Shown one piece after another: positions 36,401-45,544 of a DNA stretch of 64,000 bases. Every line of letters begins with the position of its first letter. The first letter of the stretch is position 1. A program made the translations under genes and the position numbers. The stretch is from an uncultured Planctomycetota bacterium (GTDB lineage Bacteria; Planctomycetota; Brocadiia; CAIUPP01): positions 30,950 through 94,949 of the forward strand of contig CAIUPP010000153.1 of NCBI GenBank assembly GCA_903901045.1. The letters run 5' to 3'. The notes beneath the pieces were generated by a model. The model had not been told where the DNA came from, did not search any database, and saw nothing but the letters and a program-made list of their open reading frames with translations.

Positions 36401-36794
36401 CAGCCCGACCCAGGGCGACACGGTGATTGTGACGCGTCGGTCAGACAAGGGACCGAATGTGTTCTCTCAAGAGATCACGGGGCTTGAACCGGGCCGTCTC
36501 TACTCCTTCCGCATGTGCAGCGCCGACTTCAACGATCTGTCCAGAAAGGAACAACAGGCCGTGAGCGTGGACTTCGGCAATGCGGAGCTTCTGCCGGAGA
36601 AATGTTTCACGTATGTCGCCAAAGCGCGGAGGGCCAATAGCTGGGTGAACTGGTACGTCCGCATCTTCCGTGCAAAAGGAACGACGGCGACGCTCACAGT
36701 CTCGGATTGGGGGATGGAGAAGGAACCGCTTGGCCCGATTGGACAGCAGCTCATGTTCAATTTCATCAAGGTCCAACCCTATTGGGCGCCATAA
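33495..36794 (+). CDS. Exported DEF-family giant protein 3 (N-domain + LamG + core)
   Basis: ATG 33495 follows AGGAGA; the signal peptide is MFRLTCAGVVLLLCLILSASAYSA. Order of parts: N-domain (about 23-205) like the 27302 protein; LamG/concanavalin-A-like domain (233-435; VVDYTFDEGNGDVLHDRSGN, LTLEAWVYAEP); beta-sandwich (about 450-545); PEGA-like block (GPDSSGVARKFE ... AFETMRYLPKGSYTI); barrel-like core with D738-E739-F740; RLFRHYAIEGHTEP; C-terminal beta domain (about 930-1099). Unlike paralogues 1 and 2 it has a Sec-type rather than lipoprotein signal. Stop is 2 bp before the next ATG. Probable secreted polysaccharide-acting protein of unnamed family. Confidence 0.75.
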   Translation: MFRLTCAGVVLLLCLILSASAYSAELGATTTWSSPPSVENFTNPSGELSNPGTGGNPGGFLRGTRTGSPNVNFRPAGYLRDNWGRLFGTMPGVISFDVKALDSYQIPEVQFALTDGSSSFTYIITTQNVVGHPQTAADGWKHYSIPWQATWDNATAKAQGWRVDSPFGEWAKAIQNPVYSVLSIVGSGTGPTDQTVGIDNFHVDAGLTLEQAQRALVTASEVPRQISQKAPVVDYTFDEGNGDVLHDRSGNGADAKISGATWVRNGGRWALEFDGAQSSVNCGSPAVMSLRDALTLEAWVYAEPIYSVWQSVPILGNGRYGFLQTVHDVLGSAGGSARGLMPFRTWVYLAESWDGKELRFYVDGTLVSRVKAEGSVQGGDFILGPQHVAVASENEPASYTRRFKGKIASMRLYNRALTYEEILADLRTTNITNSPMPMPILQPGLGRVKVEVDAARLGKPLGGISVTLELLKANAAGAQSLSSVTVKEFDKVCRAVVDLSVPELAKGEYVVRATAKEATGNIVGVPGEETVSWPGSAKFPSGSAGGRRLNNLVTELLSVPGPDSSGVARKFEIPRTGFIFISNHGSKEVKIASEAGGGTMSLILSKDYDDAFETMRYLPKGSYTIATADAKNLVVRAVAMTMYDYAYTEGSDSVPYGTYAGEFEERYVFPHMNVFLVHDFNARRPFAEEWKAKGRRMLSTVTTAVTPKGGQSKVDAACDVLAGDLGFTMPLYSGIMVDEFANSDPGLPVWSDALERLRKDPRFKEKVLHAWDYALYDLVTWNGGADGRKFFQTLRACDSPVQWECYVDYERTELHALRHMNDKIVGELRAAEQAFAPMADNVIVVPYSFVTGGPPWITMTLPNVDSRTYLEMQVRLVATDPAYAGVRGLGVYRSCYSDEETVRWTARLFRHYAIEGHTEPLGKDPYLLTHLQNPEFEEEGSGWTVRPAEQGSIRFAIYPQFGTLQGRYPSPTQGDTVIVTRRSDKGPNVFSQEITGLEPGRLYSFRMCSADFNDLSRKEQQAVSVDFGNAELLPEKCFTYVAKARRANSWVNWYVRIFRAKGTTATLTVSDWGMEKEPLGPIGQQLMFNFIKVQPYWAP

Positions 36795-36796
36795 CC

Positions 36797-37687
36797 ATGC
36801 CGGCGCATTCTGAAATACTGCGCACATCCGAATTGACCGCGACGGTTGGGGATAATGTTGCCGACGGGGAACACGCCGCCGGATACAACGGTATCTGGCG
36901 TCTCGTGCACCGTTCCGAGCCAGCCAGCCTGTTCGTGCCGCGCTATGCGGGGTTCAACCTGGAACATATCTTGCGTGGAAAGGCGCCCCGTGGCGAGGAG
37001 GAGTTCTTTGAGCCGCGGCGTGCGCCAATGGAGTTGCGCCGTCTGGATGAAATGACGGTGGAACTTCATCAGCCGCCCACGCCGATTGCACGCATCGAAA
37101 GCTGGACGCGGTTCCGATTCGTCGAGCCGGACGGTATCGATTTCTTCTTTCGCGCGCTACCGGCAGAAGGCCGTTTTCCGAGCGGGTTCGTGGACTTCTT
37201 CTGGGCGAGCTATATTCACGCCCCTGAGGACAAGAGCATCTATTTCCTCGGCTCGAACGCGTGCGATCAACCCCGGGAAGACCCCGTGTGGGTCCAGTAT
37301 TGCACGCAGGCGCATGGACGGGACTCCACCGTCTGCCGGCAGGGACGTTTCACGCCTTTGCCCGGTGACAAACATGCGTCCGGGGGATTGATGGATTCAC
37401 TGAGCCCGGCTGGCTGGATGGAGCCGTTCTTCTATGGCCGGTTCGGGAAGATGGTGCTGCTGGTGATGTTCGAACTGGACGAGCGCTTGAGATTCTCCCA
37501 CTCCCCGACCGGCGGTGGCCTTTCCCCTGGGGAGCGCACGACAAACCCGGCATGGGACTTTCAGTTCATCGCGCCTGGACCGCGCGTTGGCGAAGAGATC
37601 GGTTTCCGAGCGAAGATCCTGTACAGGCCGCAGATGACGCGTGCGGAAGTCCTCAAAGAATATGCACATTTCAGAGGTGCACAGTGA
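36797..37687 (+). CDS. Hypothetical beta-rich protein in the URO-D operon
   Basis: Start set at ATG 36797, 2 bp after the stop of DEF gene 3; the longer frame lies within that gene. The 296-residue product is predicted beta-rich with many aromatic residues (FFFRALP, FVDFFWASYIHAPEDKSIYFLG), without signal peptide. I do not recognise the family; its style is like that of sugar-mutarotase-type beta-sandwiches (aldose-1-epimerase fold), a guess only. Its TGA overlaps the GTG of the next gene (GTGA), so it is coupled to a URO-D-fold protein. Confidence 0.65.
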   Translation: MPAHSEILRTSELTATVGDNVADGEHAAGYNGIWRLVHRSEPASLFVPRYAGFNLEHILRGKAPRGEEEFFEPRRAPMELRRLDEMTVELHQPPTPIARIESWTRFRFVEPDGIDFFFRALPAEGRFPSGFVDFFWASYIHAPEDKSIYFLGSNACDQPREDPVWVQYCTQAHGRDSTVCRQGRFTPLPGDKHASGGLMDSLSPAGWMEPFFYGRFGKMVLLVMFELDERLRFSHSPTGGGLSPGERTTNPAWDFQFIAPGPRVGEEIGFRAKILYRPQMTRAEVLKEYAHFRGAQ

Positions 37688-38769
37688 AGCAGGACGTGTT
37701 GGATGCGTTGGCCGGCCGCTACCCAAAGAATATCCCGAGCAAGGAAACGCTGCTCCATCCCGGAATCATCAATGCAGTGGCGGGCTTTGACCTGTATGAC
37801 GATACGCCGCGTGCCTACGAAACGGCGTATCGGAAACTCGGCATAGATATCCATCAGGTTCTGCCGTCAGGAAATGCCCCGCGCCCGAGAGTGTCGGGAG
37901 GAACGTGGGAAGAGAATGGCATTCGATATGCGGACTACGGCGTGTTTCCCACGCAGATGTCCGTTGGGAACGGACCGAACCTTCCCGTCAGCGCCGGCGG
38001 AGTGTTCGGATACGACACGGCCCGGGACGATTTTGATCCAGGCGTGAAGGCCGCTGCGTTGAAACAATTGAATAGCGCATTCCGTGAGCGATTTGGGGAA
38101 CTGGCCGTTATGTATCACCTGTACTACACTACCCTGTTCATGTGGCCGATCGTCACGTTTGGGTGGGAAGCGTTCCTCGCGGCCGCCGCCTCGGATCCGG
38201 AGCGGTTCGACGAGATGTTGTGGGAACCATGGGCCCAGATCAGTCGAAAGCACTTTGAGATGCTGGCGGCGATGGATGAGGAGGTGGTTTTTTGTCACGA
38301 CGACCTTGCCATGAGCACGGGCCCGGTATTCCGGCCTTCATTCTATGAAAAGCACATCTTCCCGCGGTACGAGCGGATTATTGAGCCAGTTCTAAAGAGG
38401 GGAAAAAAGGTCGTTTTCGTGTGCGACGGGAACATGGACCAGTTTCTGGAGCGTCTCCTCGAAATGCCGTTCGCCGCGATTATGTATGAGAGTCCGGCGA
38501 CACCCTATGAGAGGATTGTGGATACGTGGGGGAAGGCGGGACGGGGCTTCATCGGCGGGATATCTACGCAGATTCTCACAGGCGGCACTCCCGAAGAGGT
38601 GCGGTCGCATACGCGGGCGGTCATTGACCGCGGTCGCCAATACCCGGGATTCATCATCAGCTCGTGCGGCCAACTGCCAGGCAACATTCCGATGGCGAAC
38701 ATCATTGCGTATTTTCGGACGCGCAATGAACTGGGCTGTCCGGCGGAACTGCCCGCCGGGTCTACGTGA
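37684..38769 (+). CDS. URO-D-fold protein 1
   Basis: GTG 37684 overlaps the previous stop by 4 bases; the product is 361 aa. KGIIN-like N-terminus, FCHDDLAMSTGPVFRP, FYEKHIFPRYERIIEP and a late FIGGIS block fit the uroporphyrinogen decarboxylase superfamily in its methyltransferase (MtaA/CmuA-like) branch. Those enzymes move methyl groups from or to corrinoid proteins. The heme-pathway enzyme has conserved Arg/Asp motifs that are not seen here. Two more members follow directly, which points to a multi-step methyl-transfer or decarboxylation function tied to this cluster. Confidence 0.75.
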   Translation: MKQDVLDALAGRYPKNIPSKETLLHPGIINAVAGFDLYDDTPRAYETAYRKLGIDIHQVLPSGNAPRPRVSGGTWEENGIRYADYGVFPTQMSVGNGPNLPVSAGGVFGYDTARDDFDPGVKAAALKQLNSAFRERFGELAVMYHLYYTTLFMWPIVTFGWEAFLAAAASDPERFDEMLWEPWAQISRKHFEMLAAMDEEVVFCHDDLAMSTGPVFRPSFYEKHIFPRYERIIEPVLKRGKKVVFVCDGNMDQFLERLLEMPFAAIMYESPATPYERIVDTWGKAGRGFIGGISTQILTGGTPEEVRSHTRAVIDRGRQYPGFIISSCGQLPGNIPMANIIAYFRTRNELGCPAELPAGST

Positions 38770-38805
38770 AGTTTCATCGCCACTCCATGGAAAGGAATTG
38801 AACCG

Positions 38806-39966
38806 ATGGTTCTTGCCGGAACGAAACGCGAGCGTCTTCTGGATTGGATTCGCAACGGTGATCCACATGACGTACCTGTGGTGACGTTGTCGCCGTTTGC
38901 GGTCACTGCCTCCTATCTTGGCAAGGAGGAGCGGGACGTCACCATGGATGAAACAGTGAAGATCGCCGAGAAGACAGGCACACACGGCATGGTGATGATC
39001 GGCGCGCCAACGCCGTTCGACATCATCCCGTTTCTTCCCAACATTAAGATGATCGAGCAGAACGTCATTCTGGAGGATGGCACACCCCGACGCACTCGGG
39101 AGATTAAGACGCCAGAGGGGGGGCTGCGCGAAATCTTCGAAGTACCGAAGGTCATCGGGGCACACCGTCGCGAGTTCTACGTCAAAGGGGAAAAGGAGTT
39201 GCCGGCCTTTGCCTGCCTCATCCGCGCGGCGACGGGGGAAATTCAGAAGAACGCGGCGGCGAGGCGTGCAATTGCTGAGAAACTCAAAACTGAAGCAAGG
39301 AAGATCGGCGGTGCGTTCCCTGCCTACCTGCGCGTCAACTGCCCTACGTTCGAGTTGATGTGTGCCTATTATATGGATCAGGCGACCGCGCTCTACGCCA
39401 TCTACGACCACCAGGACTTGATGGAGGAATTGACGGAATGCTATTGGAGGATGACGCAGGTCTGGCTGGAACTCGGAGTCGAGGCCGGCGTGGACATCTA
39501 CCAGAGCGGCATTAATGGGTTGGAATGGCTTTCTCCCGCCCTCTATGAGCGTTACATGATTGCGCAAACGCGGCGTCTCAGCGAGTTTGCTGTCGCGCAC
39601 GACAAGCTGTTGTTGTTGCATACGTGCGGTAAACTGAAGAAGCTGGCGGAGATGAACGTCTATCCGCGGATGAAGCTGCAAATGTTCGAGAGCCTCTCTG
39701 CGCCGCCCACGGGCGATATTACGGATCTGGCTGAGACTCGGCGACTGATCGGTCCCGAAATCGTAACGCGCGGAGGCATCAACGTCGAGTATTTCTATGA
39801 CGACACCCCGGAACAATTTGCGAAGCGAGCCGAGGACGTCCTGGATTCCGTGCGCGGATACAAGCACATGATTGGCGACACGAACGACTCCATTCCCGCG
39901 TATCCCTGGAAGAACGTACAGGCACTTATTGATGTCGTGCGAAGGCGCAAGTGCCTTTTCGAATAG
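38806..39966 (+). CDS. URO-D-fold protein 2
   Basis: A 386-residue URO-D-superfamily protein with LLLHTCGKLKKLAEM, the H-x-C-G motif that binds zinc in MtaA-type methyltransferases, and IVTRGGINVEYFYDDTPEQ as the C-terminal strand. The RBS is GGAA before ATG 38806. It lies 36 bp after URO-D protein 1. No corrinoid-binding protein (DxHxxG) is encoded nearby. Conservation of the H-x-C-G pair suggests that this paralogue is catalytically competent. Confidence 0.8.
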   Translation: MVLAGTKRERLLDWIRNGDPHDVPVVTLSPFAVTASYLGKEERDVTMDETVKIAEKTGTHGMVMIGAPTPFDIIPFLPNIKMIEQNVILEDGTPRRTREIKTPEGGLREIFEVPKVIGAHRREFYVKGEKELPAFACLIRAATGEIQKNAAARRAIAEKLKTEARKIGGAFPAYLRVNCPTFELMCAYYMDQATALYAIYDHQDLMEELTECYWRMTQVWLELGVEAGVDIYQSGINGLEWLSPALYERYMIAQTRRLSEFAVAHDKLLLLHTCGKLKKLAEMNVYPRMKLQMFESLSAPPTGDITDLAETRRLIGPEIVTRGGINVEYFYDDTPEQFAKRAEDVLDSVRGYKHMIGDTNDSIPAYPWKNVQALIDVVRRRKCLFE

Positions 39967-40027
39967 GGCACGCGTGAGTCGGTGACTGGGTGGTGCTGAG
40001 CGGCGCTTCATGAATGGAGGGTCAACG

Positions 40028-41308
40028 GTGAATCACACGGCCGTCTTTCTGGCCACCGCGACGATGGACACAGGCGATATTGTCATCTCGAAACGCGACC
40101 GTGAACGGCTTCGCCGACTGGCTGCCGGGGTCGCCCGGGTGGCGGCAAGGCCATGTGAGGCGGTCAAACGCGATCTTTGGCGCAGGCACAATCGGCTTGA
40201 ACCAACGCGCCCTCTGGTGTTCTGCGATCCCGAAAACGGCTGGACCGAGATTATCCCCGACTCGCTACTGGAGTGTGAGGGCGCGCTGGCGCGCACATGG
40301 GAGATGAGGCTCCGAAAAGAAATATTCTGGGGCGAATCCATGGGCGATGACCGGGTTGTACCCGCCTCCTTCCCCATCTCACATGTCGCCGAGGAGTCCG
40401 ACTGGGGGATGCACGAACGCAAGACCAGCGGGGGGCAGGGGGGCTCGTACGTTTGGGAAGCGCCGCTCAAGTCATACGACGATATCGAGAAGCTGCATTA
40501 CCCGGTTATCCGCATTGACCACCATGCCACTCAGAAGCTCATCGCGGCGGCCAATGACGTGTTCGGCGACCTTCTGGCCGTCGAGGTGCGGAGCCAATGG
40601 TGGTGGAGTCTTGGAATGACGTGGGCTCTGGTGAATCTGCGCGGACTGGAACAGATCATCTGGGATACCTACGACCATCCTGAGGACCTGCACCGCCTGA
40701 TGGGATTCCTGCGGGACGGCACGCTCGCAAAACTCGATTTCCTGGAAATGAACGGCCTCCTGAGCCTGAACAACGACGCACACTACGTAGGCTCCGGCGG
40801 ATTCGGGGTCAGCGATGAGTTGCCGTCCCGGGACTTCGACGGCAAGCATGTCCGTGCGCGCGACATATGGGGGTTTTGCGAGAGCCAGGAGACTATTACG
40901 TTTTCCCCGGAGATGTTCGGCGAGTTCATCTTCCCGTATCAGCTTCCCATTCTCGAACGGTTTGGGCTGAACTGTTACGGATGCTGCGAACCGCTGGATA
41001 AGCGGTGGCCGGTCATTAAGAACACTCCACGCCTGCGGCGAGTCTCCGTGTCGCCGTGGGCTGACTGGGAGAAAATGGCCGGAACGCTCGGTGAGGAGTA
41101 TATCTACTCGTTGAAACCGCATCCGACGGACTTGGCGGTCCCCGTACTCAACGAGGATCGCGTCCGGCGCGACCTTCGGAGGGTCATGGAAATCACGCGC
41201 GGCTGTCGCCTGGAAATCATCATGAAGGATAACCACACTATCGGGAATAATCCGAGGAATGTGACCCGATGGTGTCAAATTGCGCGTGAACTGGCCGAGA
41301 AGATGTAG
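40028..41308 (+). CDS. URO-D-fold protein 3
   Basis: GTG 40028 is preferred to ATG 40010 because GGAGGG (40015-40020) sits 7 bases before it. The 426-residue protein has an extra N-terminal helical domain, then a URO-D-like barrel with MTWALVNLRGLEQIIWDTY, FIFPYQLPILERFGLNCYGCCEPL and IIMKDNHTIGNNP. The G-C-C-E block replaces the HxCG motif of protein 2. It is the last gene of the 29-41 kb run; its stop is 17 bp from the convergent propeller gene. Confidence 0.75.
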   Translation: MNHTAVFLATATMDTGDIVISKRDRERLRRLAAGVARVAARPCEAVKRDLWRRHNRLEPTRPLVFCDPENGWTEIIPDSLLECEGALARTWEMRLRKEIFWGESMGDDRVVPASFPISHVAEESDWGMHERKTSGGQGGSYVWEAPLKSYDDIEKLHYPVIRIDHHATQKLIAAANDVFGDLLAVEVRSQWWWSLGMTWALVNLRGLEQIIWDTYDHPEDLHRLMGFLRDGTLAKLDFLEMNGLLSLNNDAHYVGSGGFGVSDELPSRDFDGKHVRARDIWGFCESQETITFSPEMFGEFIFPYQLPILERFGLNCYGCCEPLDKRWPVIKNTPRLRRVSVSPWADWEKMAGTLGEEYIYSLKPHPTDLAVPVLNEDRVRRDLRRVMEITRGCRLEIIMKDNHTIGNNPRNVTRWCQIARELAEKM

Positions 41309-41325
41309 CCGCCGGCATTATTCTC

Positions 41326-42900
41326 TCAGACCAACTGCATTGAATATATCTCGGCGTCACGCAGGAAGAAGCGGAACTTCCTGAACCGCCGGTTCTCCGG
41401 CTCCGGGTACGTTGAGCGTCCCTTGTGAACGGGAATGTCCGTCCGGCCGCGCCACGACATAACGTGATTGATGCTGTCACCGGAGAATACGTCACACTCC
41501 TGTCGACTGAAACCGGGCAGAATACTGTCTGAAACGTCGGCCACTTCGGCAGTGATGGTCCCCTTGCCGCTGCATGCGGCGTTAATAACCAGGTTGGATC
41601 CCTCCGAGATTAGAGGTCGTGTGATCATGATTCCCTGCCGCACGTGATTGGCGTGCATGCCGACAATTCCTTCCTGCCGCATTCGCAGTAAACCAACGCC
41701 ATACTTGGCCAGGCTGATGTCTCGGGCCTCCGGCACATCGAGTCCCTCTTTGCGGCCGGCGAGCCACCAATCATGATGACAACTTGCGCCGCCATGGTAA
41801 ATGAACCATTCATTGCCGACCGGCACGGGACGATTCTCTATCGTCGCCATCACGGAGTCCCATGCGCCGGGCGCGCCGTGGTCTAGCCACGTCTGCCCCT
41901 TATTGAAACGCTTCCATTCGCAGCCGTTCCGGCTGTAGGCCAATTGCACGGTCAAGCGGTTCTGAACGTACTGGAAGACATTCAGGAAGCCCACCCTCAC
42001 GTCGCCCATGCTGAACTGGGGCATGCCGTAAAAACATTCGTCGATCCCATCGAACCCGTCTGTTGGGACCAGCGCCGGGTACGGTTCGGTCCAGTGTATG
42101 AAGTCGGGACTTACCGACTGCCAAATGCGGCGCTTGTTGCGGCGATAATAATCGTGGGGATAGTAGGGGAGTGTGAAACTGCCGACGCGGGGGTTGTTAA
42201 GGTTCAATGAGCCGGCGTACATACTATCGTGCCGCGACGTCATGATGAATATCCGCCCGACGGGGTCGTAGAAGACCTTCGCGACGTCATCCAGCCGGTT
42301 GCCGAACCTGCCGAAGCTGGGCTTTTCGTCGAAAGGTTTCCAGTGAATGCCATCCGAGGAGCAGGCGGCCACGTTCTGCATGCCACGCAGGTCTCGCGGC
42401 AGCCATGTATATAATGCTTTGAAACGACGGCTCGGATCCGGTTCATGCGGATCAATGAGGGGGTCCATGCCGTAGACCGACCCATAATCCCGGCCGCCGA
42501 GGACGATGTTCGTGTCCTGGCCGCAATCCTTCTGAATTCCGAGCAGGGGCTTGTTCCACCGAATGCCATCCTGCGATTCCGCGTAGCAAATACGAAGCAG
42601 GGTGGTGTCGGGGTCTTCAAAATTGGCTTTCTGTGCGAGCTTGTGCGGATCGTTGTCGCCTTCCATATACCAGCACTTGAACAGGTGGTCGTTTGGGTCC
42701 TGGAGAATGGACACCGCGCTGACCGTGCACTCCAGAACGTGCTCCCATGGGCGGTCTGCCTTCAGTACGGGGCTGGCCGGGTCACGTGCAGGACTGTGAA
42801 CCACACGCTCTACATTTTCCACGGACTCAATAAGAACGTCATCGAAGAAATGCTGGCGCACGGAGCCGATGTTGAGCATGGATGAATCGAGTTGATTCAC
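41326..42900 (-). CDS. GH43/GH32-like five-bladed propeller glycosidase
   Basis: GTG 42898-42900 with AGGA upstream is taken as start (VNQLDSSMLNIG); the longer frame runs into the neighbour gene. Residues 40-400 show repeated blades such as KCWYMEGDN, YAESQDGIRW, CSSDGIHWKPF, VSPDFIHWTEP and YSRNGCEWKRF. This S-x-D-G-x-x-W rhythm is seen in GH43/GH32/GH68-like and related glycosidase propellers. A C-terminal beta-sandwich follows. No signal peptide. 524 aa. The exact GH family cannot be told by eye. Last gene of a three-gene minus-strand unit. Confidence 0.7.
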   Translation of the reverse strand: MNQLDSSMLNIGSVRQHFFDDVLIESVENVERVVHSPARDPASPVLKADRPWEHVLECTVSAVSILQDPNDHLFKCWYMEGDNDPHKLAQKANFEDPDTTLLRICYAESQDGIRWNKPLLGIQKDCGQDTNIVLGGRDYGSVYGMDPLIDPHEPDPSRRFKALYTWLPRDLRGMQNVAACSSDGIHWKPFDEKPSFGRFGNRLDDVAKVFYDPVGRIFIMTSRHDSMYAGSLNLNNPRVGSFTLPYYPHDYYRRNKRRIWQSVSPDFIHWTEPYPALVPTDGFDGIDECFYGMPQFSMGDVRVGFLNVFQYVQNRLTVQLAYSRNGCEWKRFNKGQTWLDHGAPGAWDSVMATIENRPVPVGNEWFIYHGGASCHHDWWLAGRKEGLDVPEARDISLAKYGVGLLRMRQEGIVGMHANHVRQGIMITRPLISEGSNLVINAACSGKGTITAEVADVSDSILPGFSRQECDVFSGDSINHVMSWRGRTDIPVHKGRSTYPEPENRRFRKFRFFLRDAEIYSMQLV

Positions 42901-42967
42901 GGTTTTTCCTCGCAATGGACCTGCTCGTAGTGACGCTGTACGCCCTGCGCGACCGCAGATAGCCAGG

Positions 42968-43777
42968 TCATCGGGACGTCTCGTGCGCGCCCGCCATACT
43001 CCAGAACGCCAATTCTTTCCGGTGGACTGTGGCGAAATGCTCGGGACCGTTGAACTCGGATACAAACCCCAAGGTCTCTTTCGCATGATTCGGGTCGCAG
43101 TAGACCGGACTTCCCTGGGAAACAACATGCAGGACATCATGGCGGATGAGTTGGTCCTCCAACGCCATTCGGAAAGCCCGCGCCACGTCGCGCACGTCGA
43201 CGAAGACTTGGTTGTAGGAATCGTTTATAGCGCGAAATCGAAGGTGCGGTCGGACAGTGCCCAACCGGAGGGCGATAGTCCTCAGTTCGGTCTGGTTCGC
43301 GTATTCCCGGAGCATCGCTTCGGCGAGCCACTTGCTCACATTGTAGCTTCCCCACAGGTGCGGCCGCGTCTGCTCCGTCACTGTTGCGTTAGGTACCGGA
43401 CCGTTGACCGAGACTGTGCTGGCATATACGAACTTGGCAACTTGGCACTTGCCACAGGCCCTGGCGAGGGAATGAGGCGCGGCCAAGTTGACGGAAAATT
43501 GGACCGTCGCGTCGTTGATCGCAAGGGACAGGGCCGCATAGGCGACGGCATCCACTCCCTTGAGCGCGGTTTCCGCTGCGCCTGGCTGCGTCACGTCCTG
43601 AATGATCCACTCCGAATCCGGGAGTTTCGGGTCATAGCCGAATAGTTTGAATACGTCCGCCATGTCGCGGCGAGGCGGGACGAGATCCACGCACCGGATC
43701 TGGTGGCCCCGTTCCGCCAGTTCTTTGTGAAGCGCCGATCCGACTGTACCGGCGGCGCCGACCAGCAGCACTTTCAT
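42968..43777 (-). CDS. NAD-dependent epimerase/dehydratase (extended SDR)
   Basis: Start ATG 43777 follows GCGGAG. VLLVGAAGTVGSAL is the NAD-binding GxxGxxG; YASTVS supplies the catalytic Ser and GSYNVSK the YxxxK pair. It resembles extended SDRs acting on sugars (uronate dehydrogenase, UDP-hexose epimerase groups). In this setting, oxidation of a uronic acid to its lactone, followed by hydrolysis by the amidohydrolase at 25475, is a reasonable inference. 269 aa, cytosolic. It sits between the SIS-like and the propeller genes, all minus strand. Confidence 0.88.
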   Translation of the reverse strand: MKVLLVGAAGTVGSALHKELAERGHQIRCVDLVPPRRDMADVFKLFGYDPKLPDSEWIIQDVTQPGAAETALKGVDAVAYAALSLAINDATVQFSVNLAAPHSLARACGKCQVAKFVYASTVSVNGPVPNATVTEQTRPHLWGSYNVSKWLAEAMLREYANQTELRTIALRLGTVRPHLRFRAINDSYNQVFVDVRDVARAFRMALEDQLIRHDVLHVVSQGSPVYCDPNHAKETLGFVSEFNGPEHFATVHRKELAFWSMAGAHETSR

Positions 43778-43838
43778 GGAGTCTCCGCTACTCATACGGA
43801 AACGGTTGAGACGACATCACAGGGCGCTTTGGGCCCCG

Positions 43839-45101
43839 CTACCTAGCACGCAGTTCTTCCACTTTGCCTACGACCGTCCAGAAGATAGCTGTCTGAAGCA
43901 CTCCAGAGGTTGGAAGTATTTGTATGTCATACCCTGGAAGGAGGACCCCGGCATCGCCGTAAACCCACTGGGAGTCAATAAGAATTTCCGGTTGAAGGCC
44001 ATCCAGGGGGGCAACCGAGGAGTGGCAGAGAGCGACGACGGAACTGCCCTTGGCATGCCGAACGGCCTCGATGTAAGGCTCCCGGAGGTCCACATATCCC
44101 AACTCGAAGTACAGGTCCCCCGGCCTCATTGCGGCAGCCAGTTCCGCCGGCTTCGGCGGGGGCGTCGCCGCACATGCCCAGGCAGGAACACGAGTGGAGC
44201 GCACCTCAAACTCGGTGAAGTGCGAAACGGTTTGAACGTAGACCGCGCCGCCGGCGCGCAGCCGTTCGGCCATCAGAGCGGCGGCGGCGGACAGTTGATC
44301 AAGCACGAGTCCGCGGAGGCCGGAGACCTGTCGTCGAATCGTCTCAAGGTACGCCCGGCCGAGTTTCCCTTCCGGCTGAGGCGGAACGGACAGGTCATCG
44401 TGAAACCGCGGCTTCACCCCATCCTTTCTCGCATTATATTTCCCATTGCGATCTCGGCCACCGGGAACGACGACGCTTTGATACATTACAGGCATCTTCC
44501 CCTTCCGCGTCATCGCGCCGACGATCTCCCCCGTGGCCGTCCATAGGGCTGTCACGTCAAACAACGCCGCGGTGGAACCGATACGCGTTCCCCCCTTCAG
44601 GGGAACCGCTGGGGCGCCCTCTTCGGCGAAGTTCACCACGTGCGCGTCGCACAGCATCGCAAGCGGCGGGTTCGGTTCCTCGAACGCAGGTGAGAAGAGC
44701 AGGACGTACGCGCCGGCTTCTCTGGCGCGCCGGGCTTCAACAGCCGTTGCTTCATCATGGTTTGACCAAGCTCCGACGAACAGGACGTCCTTTGCCGAGA
44801 GCACCGTCTTTTCCGTCAGCGGTTCCAGCATCATCATCCCACCCGCGCGGACGTATGCCTCGATCACGAAAGCTTCCTGCCCGGCTGCGTACAGATTCCC
44901 GCCGTTAACAAGCCGTTCCGCAACGGCATCCGCCGCCCGTGTTATCTCCGGCATCGACGTTTCCAATCTGGCGACTTGCGCGAGCAGGGCGTTGCGGTAT
45001 CCGACCAAAGCCGGGTCCTGGTCACTGGCTGGAGCGCTCAAGCAGGCCGACGCTCCGGCTAACACGAGAAGAAGGGCGATTCGGCACGCAAAGTCCGTCA
45101 T
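43839..45101 (-). CDS. Exported double-SIS-like protein
   Basis: ATG 45101 follows AGGAGG and starts a signal sequence, MTDFACRIALLLVLAGASAC, with possible lipidation at the Cys. The mature part has two similar halves, each with a helix-turn and ERLVNGGNLYAAG- or ERLRAGGAVYVQT-type strand, then DVLFVGAWSNHDEATAVEARRA or DLYFELGYVDLREPYIEAV. That is the pattern of sugar isomerase (SIS) domains, which bind phosphosugars in the cytosol. A secreted SIS protein is unusual. 420 aa. It could be a binding protein for a free or sulfated sugar. Confidence 0.6.
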   Translation of the reverse strand: MTDFACRIALLLVLAGASACLSAPASDQDPALVGYRNALLAQVARLETSMPEITRAADAVAERLVNGGNLYAAGQEAFVIEAYVRAGGMMMLEPLTEKTVLSAKDVLFVGAWSNHDEATAVEARRAREAGAYVLLFSPAFEEPNPPLAMLCDAHVVNFAEEGAPAVPLKGGTRIGSTAALFDVTALWTATGEIVGAMTRKGKMPVMYQSVVVPGGRDRNGKYNARKDGVKPRFHDDLSVPPQPEGKLGRAYLETIRRQVSGLRGLVLDQLSAAAALMAERLRAGGAVYVQTVSHFTEFEVRSTRVPAWACAATPPPKPAELAAAMRPGDLYFELGYVDLREPYIEAVRHAKGSSVVALCHSSVAPLDGLQPEILIDSQWVYGDAGVLLPGYDIQILPTSGVLQTAIFWTVVGKVEELRAR

Positions 45102-45544
45102 GGCTGAAATAACCTCCTCGAAGTGGGGTTCCCGGGCTACAGGGTCCGCTTGCACCCCTAGCAGCCTGCTAGTGAACTGTGTTGGGCACGGCGTGTATTG
45201 TAATCACAATGCAGATAAGCATCCATCAGCAACAGCAAGAACTGTTACACGGGTGTGCAGCCAACTATGTCACCAGTCTGCCGCGGCGATTGCTCGAGAG
45301 CTTCAGAGTTGACGTACGACTCTGGTAATGATATACATGTTATAACACGCTCGGCCTTTGTGTGTCCAGTGTTTTACTCGCTCTGAACGTATCGGTTCGG
45401 CGCAGGTCGCCGCCCCGGTCACCGAAAGAGAACGGAAGTGTGGTGCACGCTGCGCGTGAGTCGACCAATGCGTCCGGAACGTTTCGTTAGAGATGCTACT
45501 CGGTCCTGTCGGGATACACCGTACAATGCGGAAGGAATCTTCTG
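45102..45544. other. Divergent intergenic region with regulon motif
   Basis: It separates the minus-strand SIS-like unit from the plus-strand DEF gene 4 operon. It carries regulon motif site 4 near the middle, suitably placed to control both directions. No gene seen. Confidence 0.6.
45331..45346 (-). promoter_or_regulatory. Regulon motif site 4
   Basis: On the minus strand GTTATAACATGTATAT. It lies 199 bp before DEF gene 4 and 230 bp before the SIS-like gene. Confidence 0.6.
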
